Below, one piece after another: positions 28,646 through 33,113 of a stretch of 33,113 nt of DNA. The stretch covers positions 1 to 33,113 of the forward strand of contig BEIC01000006.1 of NCBI GenBank assembly GCA_002898875.1. Reading direction: 5' to 3'. The stretch is from a bacterium HR26. GTDB lineage: Bacteria; Chloroflexota; Chloroflexia; Thermomicrobiales; Thermomicrobiaceae. Within the stretch, counting starts at the first letter, position 1. Each line of letters opens with the position of its first letter. The notes beneath the pieces were generated by a model, which was given only the letters and a program-made list of their open reading frames with translations, was not told the origin of the DNA and did not search any database. The translations under genes were made by a program, and so were the position numbers.

Positions 28646-29698
28646 CTAGGCAGTCGTTACGCCGCGGGCGAGCGCTCGGACGCCTTCCTGTAGCCCCCGC
28701 ATGTAGCCGATCGCGTAGAGCCGGCCCAGCATCTGGTAGCCGGGCTGGTCGTTCGGCTCGCCTTCCATCGTCGGCACGTGGTCGGGGCGCATCACGCCGG
28801 TGAAGCCCACCTCGTAGTAGGTGCGCATCGCCTCGAACATGTCGGTCTGGCCGTCGTCGTGGAAGGTTTCGACGAACTTCTCCGGCTGGCCGCGCACGTC
28901 GCGGAAGTGGACGAAGTGGATGGCGCCGCGCCGGCCGAAGTGCCGGATCCAGGTCGGGATGTCGACCCCCATCGTCGAGAAGGTGCCCTGGCAGAAGGTG
29001 ATGCCGTTGTACTGGCTGGGCACCAGCTCGATGGCGCGCTCCATGGCCTCGGGAGTGATCAGGATCCGGGCGATGCCACGGAGCGAGGGGACCGGTGGGT
29101 CATCCGGGTGGAGCGCCAGCTTGACGCCGGCCTCCTCGGCCACCGGCACCACCGCCTCGAGGAAGTAGGCGAGCGTGTCCCAGAGCTGCTCGGCGCTGAC
29201 CTCGCCAGCCTCAGTCGGCCCGGCGCGCTGCATGAGCTCGTGGTCGTAGCTGGTGACCAGCGCGCCGCCGCGCGCTGGCGTGGTCGTCGAGGTACGTGCC
29301 CAGTTGATCACCGCCATCCAGTTCCAGCAGAGCACCGGGATGCCGAGCCGGCCCATGTTCCGGATCAGCGTCTGGAACCACTCGATCTCCTCGTCGCGAC
29401 CCGGCAGGCCGAGCCTGGCCCGGTGCAGGGGTGGCGACGACTCGATCACGCTGATGGTCAAACCGGCATCGGCGAAGCGCTGCTGCATGTGCAGGAGCGG
29501 CAGATAGTCCCAGGGGCGGTGCTCCGGTGGCGGGATGTCGCGCGGCACGATCGGCTGCGGCGCGCCGGGCTGCGACCAGGCCATGTGGGCCCCAGCGACT
29601 GCAAAGGGCAGCGTGGTGACGGCGTGGGTCACGCCGAGCTGCAGCGCCAATCGCCAGCGCTCGTTAGGGTACGGCGGCAGGATCAGCGCGAGTTCCAT
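28646..29698 (-). CDS. uxuA: mannonate dehydratase (UxuA family)
   Basis: Start MELALILPPYPNERWRLALQLGVTHAV; PVLCWNWMAVINWARTSTTTPARGGALVTSYD; GVKLALHPDDPPVPSLRGIARILITPEAMERA; HFVHFRDVRG. Confidence 0.88.
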   Translation of the reverse strand: MELALILPPYPNERWRLALQLGVTHAVTTLPFAVAGAHMAWSQPGAPQPIVPRDIPPPEHRPWDYLPLLHMQQRFADAGLTISVIESSPPLHRARLGLPGRDEEIEWFQTLIRNMGRLGIPVLCWNWMAVINWARTSTTTPARGGALVTSYDHELMQRAGPTEAGEVSAEQLWDTLAYFLEAVVPVAEEAGVKLALHPDDPPVPSLRGIARILITPEAMERAIELVPSQYNGITFCQGTFSTMGVDIPTWIRHFGRRGAIHFVHFRDVRGQPEKFVETFHDDGQTDMFEAMRTYYEVGFTGVMRPDHVPTMEGEPNDQPGYQMLGRLYAIGYMRGLQEGVRALARGVTTA

Positions 29699-29712
29699 GT
29701 TGCAGCCCTCCT

Positions 29713-30888
29713 TCAGGACGCGGTCTCCCCGAAGAACGTCGAGCCAGGCTTGAGGTGGGCGCGAGCGACGTCTTCGTTCAGCTCCAGCCCGTGCCCGGGC
29801 TTGTCGGTGAGATGGATGAACCCATCCTTGATCACCGGCCCGCCGGTGACCAGGTCGTCCCACCAGGGAACGTCCATGGCGTGGAACTCGAGGACCAGGA
29901 AGTTCGGGATCGCCGCGCAGACGTGTGCCGCAGCCACGGTGCCGATCGGGCTGGAGACGTTGTGCGGCGCGATCGGGATGTAGTAGGTGTCGGCGTGGTC
30001 GGCCACCTTGCGGGCCTCGAGCAGGCCTCCCATCTTCGGGATATCGGGGGAGATGATGTCAGCCGCCTGCTTCTCGATCAGCTCGCGATAGCCGTGCTTG
30101 CGGTAGAGATTCTCCCCGGTGCAGATCGGCGTGCTGGTGCTCGCTGCGACCTTGGCCAGCGCGTCGATGTTCTCGGGCGGTATCGGGTCTTCGAGCCAGA
30201 GCAGGTCGTACGGCTCGAGCGCTCGCGCGAGCTGGATAGCGTCGCTCACGCTGTACTTCCAGTGGCAGTCCATCGCCAGCATGATGTCGGGGCCGATTGC
30301 TTCCCGGATGGCAGCGACGCGCGCTTCCATGAAGCGGCGCTCCGCCGTGGAGATGGTCCGGTTGTAGGGCTCATACCACCAACGGCGCGGATCAGGATCG
30401 TCGGAGATGTCGCGGGTGTATGGGTTGGGAATGTCCAGGTCGAACTTGAGCGCGGTGAAGCCGGCCGCGACCATCCGGCGCGCCTTTTCGGCGTCGGATT
30501 CCGGCGTGCCCTCATCGCCGCAGTGACAGTCTACGTAGACGCGGATCTTGTCCCGGAACTGGCCGCCGAAGAGGTTGTAGATGGGGGTCTCCAGCGCGCG
30601 GCCGACCAGGTCCCAGAGCGCGATCTCGATGCCGCTGATGGCGGTGACCGTCGCGCCGGCCAGTGAGCCCGCGCCGGAGAGGCCACGGATCATCTTCTCG
30701 TAGAGCCTGGCGATGTTGAACGGGTTCTCGCCGATGATCAGGCGCTTGGCCGAGTGGATCAGGTTCTCGACGCCGGCGCCCCAGTACGCCTCGCCGAGCC
30801 CGATCAAGCCCTCGTCAGTGTAGACACGGACGAGGATCCAGTCGAAGTTGCCCGCAATCACCGCGGTCCGGACATCGGTGATCTTCAA
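29713..30888 (-). CDS. mandelate racemase/muconate lactonizing enzyme (enolase superfamily)
   Basis: MKITDVRTAVIAGNFDWILVRVYTDEGLIGLGEAYWG; AISGIEIALWDLVGRALETPIYNLFGG; IMLAMDCHWKY; LLWLEDPIPPENIDALAKVA; ICTGENLYRKHGYRELI; IAPHNVSSPIGTVAAAHVC. Confidence 0.93.
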   Translation of the reverse strand: MKITDVRTAVIAGNFDWILVRVYTDEGLIGLGEAYWGAGVENLIHSAKRLIIGENPFNIARLYEKMIRGLSGAGSLAGATVTAISGIEIALWDLVGRALETPIYNLFGGQFRDKIRVYVDCHCGDEGTPESDAEKARRMVAAGFTALKFDLDIPNPYTRDISDDPDPRRWWYEPYNRTISTAERRFMEARVAAIREAIGPDIMLAMDCHWKYSVSDAIQLARALEPYDLLWLEDPIPPENIDALAKVAASTSTPICTGENLYRKHGYRELIEKQAADIISPDIPKMGGLLEARKVADHADTYYIPIAPHNVSSPIGTVAAAHVCAAIPNFLVLEFHAMDVPWWDDLVTGGPVIKDGFIHLTDKPGHGLELNEDVARAHLKPGSTFFGETAS

Positions 30889-31088
30889 CGCTCGCTCCCT
30901 TCCCTTCGGTGCTCTTTCGCGTTCGGCCGCTGGCCCGCGCAGTGAAGCCCGCGCTGTTTAATGGTTCGCAGGCACAGGGTGTGCCTCGAGGCGCTGTGCG
31001 CTCCCTCCCGGTCAGCCACGGGTACACGGCGTGCCCTATTGCGCCAAGCTGTGCATCGGGCTCGGTGTCTCCCCCATAATCGCGCCGG

Positions 31089-31928
31089 CTAGACAGTCCG
31101 CCGCGTCCTCGGGTTAGCCAGCTCGTCCAGCCCGGCCGAGATGGCGAACAGCCCGACGAAGACCATGATGATGATGACGACGGGTGGCATGAACCACCAC
31201 CACATGCCATGGAGCAGTGCCGCATAGTAGGTTACCCAGTAGATGGTCATGCCGAGGGTATTGGCCTCGATCGGGCCGAGACCGATAACCTCCAGGCCGA
31301 TCGAGGCCAGGATAGCGGCACCCACCGCCCCCACGAAGGTAGCCGCCAGGTAGGGCAGGAGGTTCGGCATGATCTCGAAGAAGATGATCTGCCGGTTGCT
31401 CGCACCGGACAGGCGGGCGACCTGAATGTAGGCGCGCTCCTTGATGGAGAGGACCTGAGACCGGATCGTGCGCGTGGGCCAGAGCCAGGAGAGCGAGGCG
31501 ACCACCAGCGCCATCTGGCTCACTGACAAGCTGGAACGGACGGAGACTGCCAGGAGGATGAGGACGAGGAGCGTCGGGATCGTCAAGCCCACGTCCACAA
31601 TACCTCTGATCAGGCTGTCGACCACGCCACCGTAGTACGCACCGGTGAGGGCGAGGATCGTGCCGATCGCCACGCCGATGAAGCCGGCCAGCAGCCCGAT
31701 GTACAGCGTGAGCGGCGTGCCGACGATCATGACCGCCAGCAGATCACGACCCTGCCGGTCGGTACCCAGCGGATGCTCCCAGGACGGGGGACGATTCGGC
31801 GGCGCGGAGAGGGGCGCCGCTAAGGACGTGTCCCAGAGGAGCCGGCCCAAACCGGCAAAGAGCAGGATCAGCAGGATGAGGCACAGCCCGACGACGAGGC
31901 TCCGGTTTCGGCGCATGTAGCTCAGCAT
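31089..31928 (-). CDS. ABC transporter permease, DppC/OppC type
   Basis: HPLGTDRQGRDLLAVMIVGTPLTLYIGLLAGFIGVAIGTILAL; ERAYIQVARLSGASNRQIIFFEIMPNLLPYLAA. Confidence 0.93.
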   Translation of the reverse strand: MLSYMRRNRSLVVGLCLILLILLFAGLGRLLWDTSLAAPLSAPPNRPPSWEHPLGTDRQGRDLLAVMIVGTPLTLYIGLLAGFIGVAIGTILALTGAYYGGVVDSLIRGIVDVGLTIPTLLVLILLAVSVRSSLSVSQMALVVASLSWLWPTRTIRSQVLSIKERAYIQVARLSGASNRQIIFFEIMPNLLPYLAATFVGAVGAAILASIGLEVIGLGPIEANTLGMTIYWVTYYAALLHGMWWWFMPPVVIIIMVFVGLFAISAGLDELANPRTRRTV

Positions 31929-31943
31929 CGCTCTGTCTCCGTC

Positions 31944-32948
31944 TCACGCGCGGTGATAGGTGATGCGCGGATCGAGCAACGGGTAGATGAGATCCAGGAT
32001 CAGGGTAGCGATGGTCACCCCGAGCACGATGGTGAAGACGATCCCCTGGATCAGGAAGTAGTCGAACTGCCGGATCGCATGGTAAAGCGTGGTGCCGATC
32101 CCCGGGTAGGAGAAGATCACCTCGACCAGCAGCGCGCCCGAGAGCACGTGGCCGAGCGCCAGCCCGAGCGAGGTGGTCTGGGGTAGCAGCGCGTTGCGAA
32201 TGGCGTAGGTGAAGAAGAGCGTGCTGCTCTTGAGACCGGCCGCCTCGGCAAAAGTCATGTAGTCCTCACCCTCAACCGTGACCATCATCCCCCGCATGCC
32301 CAGCGCCCAGAACCCCAGCGACGCAAGCAGGATCGAGAGGGCGGGCAGGAACGAGTGTTTCAGCACATCCAGCGCGAAGTTCAGGTTCAGCGCTGGGAAG
32401 GTTCCTGGTGTATAGCCTCCGAAGAGTGGGAACCACTTGAGTCGGAAGGCGAAGAGATAGATCAGACACAGGCCGAGGAGGAAGTAGGGAATGGCCGACA
32501 AGGTGAGCAGCGGGGGAAAGAGATATTGGACGAAGCGAGGCGATTTGCGCCAGGCGAGGAGCGCGCCCAGGATCGAGCCAATGGCGAAGGCGAGGAGAGT
32601 CGTCGTGAGCAGCAGGCCGACTGTCCAGGGGATGGAATCGGCCATGATGCCCATGACGGTGCGCGGGTAGTTGGCGATGGAGTAGCCGAAATCGAGGCGA
32701 GCAACGTCGCCGAGATAGGTCAGGTACTGCACCCAGAGCGGCTTGTCGAGACCGAACTTCCGCTCGTACTCCTCGACCATTTGTTGGATGCCGGTGTGGA
32801 CATAGCCACCGGCGGCCGCCTGCTGGAGCAGCTTGTCCCGGATCGGGTCCTTGCCCGAGAGCCGGGGCAGGAAGAAATTGAGCGTCGCCGCGGCCCATAC
32901 GACGATAACGAAGAGGATTACTCGTCTGACGATGTAGTCAAACCGCAT
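31944..32948 (-). CDS. ABC transporter permease, DppB/OppB type
   Basis: MRFDYIVRRVILFVIVVWAAATLNFFLPRLSGKDPI; DYMTFAEAAGLKSSTLFFTYAIRNALLPQTTSLGLALGHVLSGALLVEVIFSYPGIGTTLYHAI. Confidence 0.95.
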   Translation of the reverse strand: MRFDYIVRRVILFVIVVWAAATLNFFLPRLSGKDPIRDKLLQQAAAGGYVHTGIQQMVEEYERKFGLDKPLWVQYLTYLGDVARLDFGYSIANYPRTVMGIMADSIPWTVGLLLTTTLLAFAIGSILGALLAWRKSPRFVQYLFPPLLTLSAIPYFLLGLCLIYLFAFRLKWFPLFGGYTPGTFPALNLNFALDVLKHSFLPALSILLASLGFWALGMRGMMVTVEGEDYMTFAEAAGLKSSTLFFTYAIRNALLPQTTSLGLALGHVLSGALLVEVIFSYPGIGTTLYHAIRQFDYFLIQGIVFTIVLGVTIATLILDLIYPLLDPRITYHRA

Positions 32949-33113
32949 CAGTTCGCCTACTTCCCGAGGCTGTCACTCCTACGGCGTTCGCTAGCCACCC
33001 ACTGCACGAGGAGCTGCTCGGAGTGGGCACCTCTGGCCGGAGCGCACTCGAACGAGCGACCTCTCAACGCTCGGTCCACTCGCTGTTCTCCCGCATGCTC
33101 GGGACCTATTGGG

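Noticed and set aside
28778-29983. 401-aa plus-strand ORF opposite uxuA
   Set aside because: Shadow ORF of uxuA and the enolase-superfamily gene

Overview
High-GC bacterial chromosomal window. Gene content (aroK-aroB fusion, TolB-like lipoprotein, 'VLVQCFERRCLTYTP..GWQVEMGN' secreted module) suggests Chloroflexota, perhaps Thermomicrobia; this is inference. Most of the window is dense housekeeping and metabolic genes: a minus-strand cell-wall operon (unknown small ORF, 550-aa unknown, HEAT protein, FemA/B-like, MurE, TolB-like lipoprotein); ROK, EamA, MoeA and Mdh; an AroK-AroB fusion; a SAM-I riboswitch with promoter and terminator ahead of mtnA-ahcY-metK; nucleoside-sugar epimerase and formyltransferase genes; a YggX-like protein; an ATP-grasp enzyme; and a hexuronate-type catabolic cluster with Dpp-type ABC permeases. 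Accessory material is concentrated at about 1.3-5.6 kb: an EVE-domain protein with a restriction-associated N-terminal domain, tRNA-Leu, a secreted protein, a decayed tyrosine integrase, tRNA-Gly and a tRNA-like half. The most interesting undescribed candidates are the hairpin-rich intergenic segment at 12175-12331, the two-domain EVE protein, the 550-aa putative nucleic-acid-binding protein with its operon, and the decayed element between two tRNAs. No CRISPR array, rRNA or intact transposon was seen. Nothing here is a clearly new multi-gene system. All calls come from reading the sequence; no searches were run.
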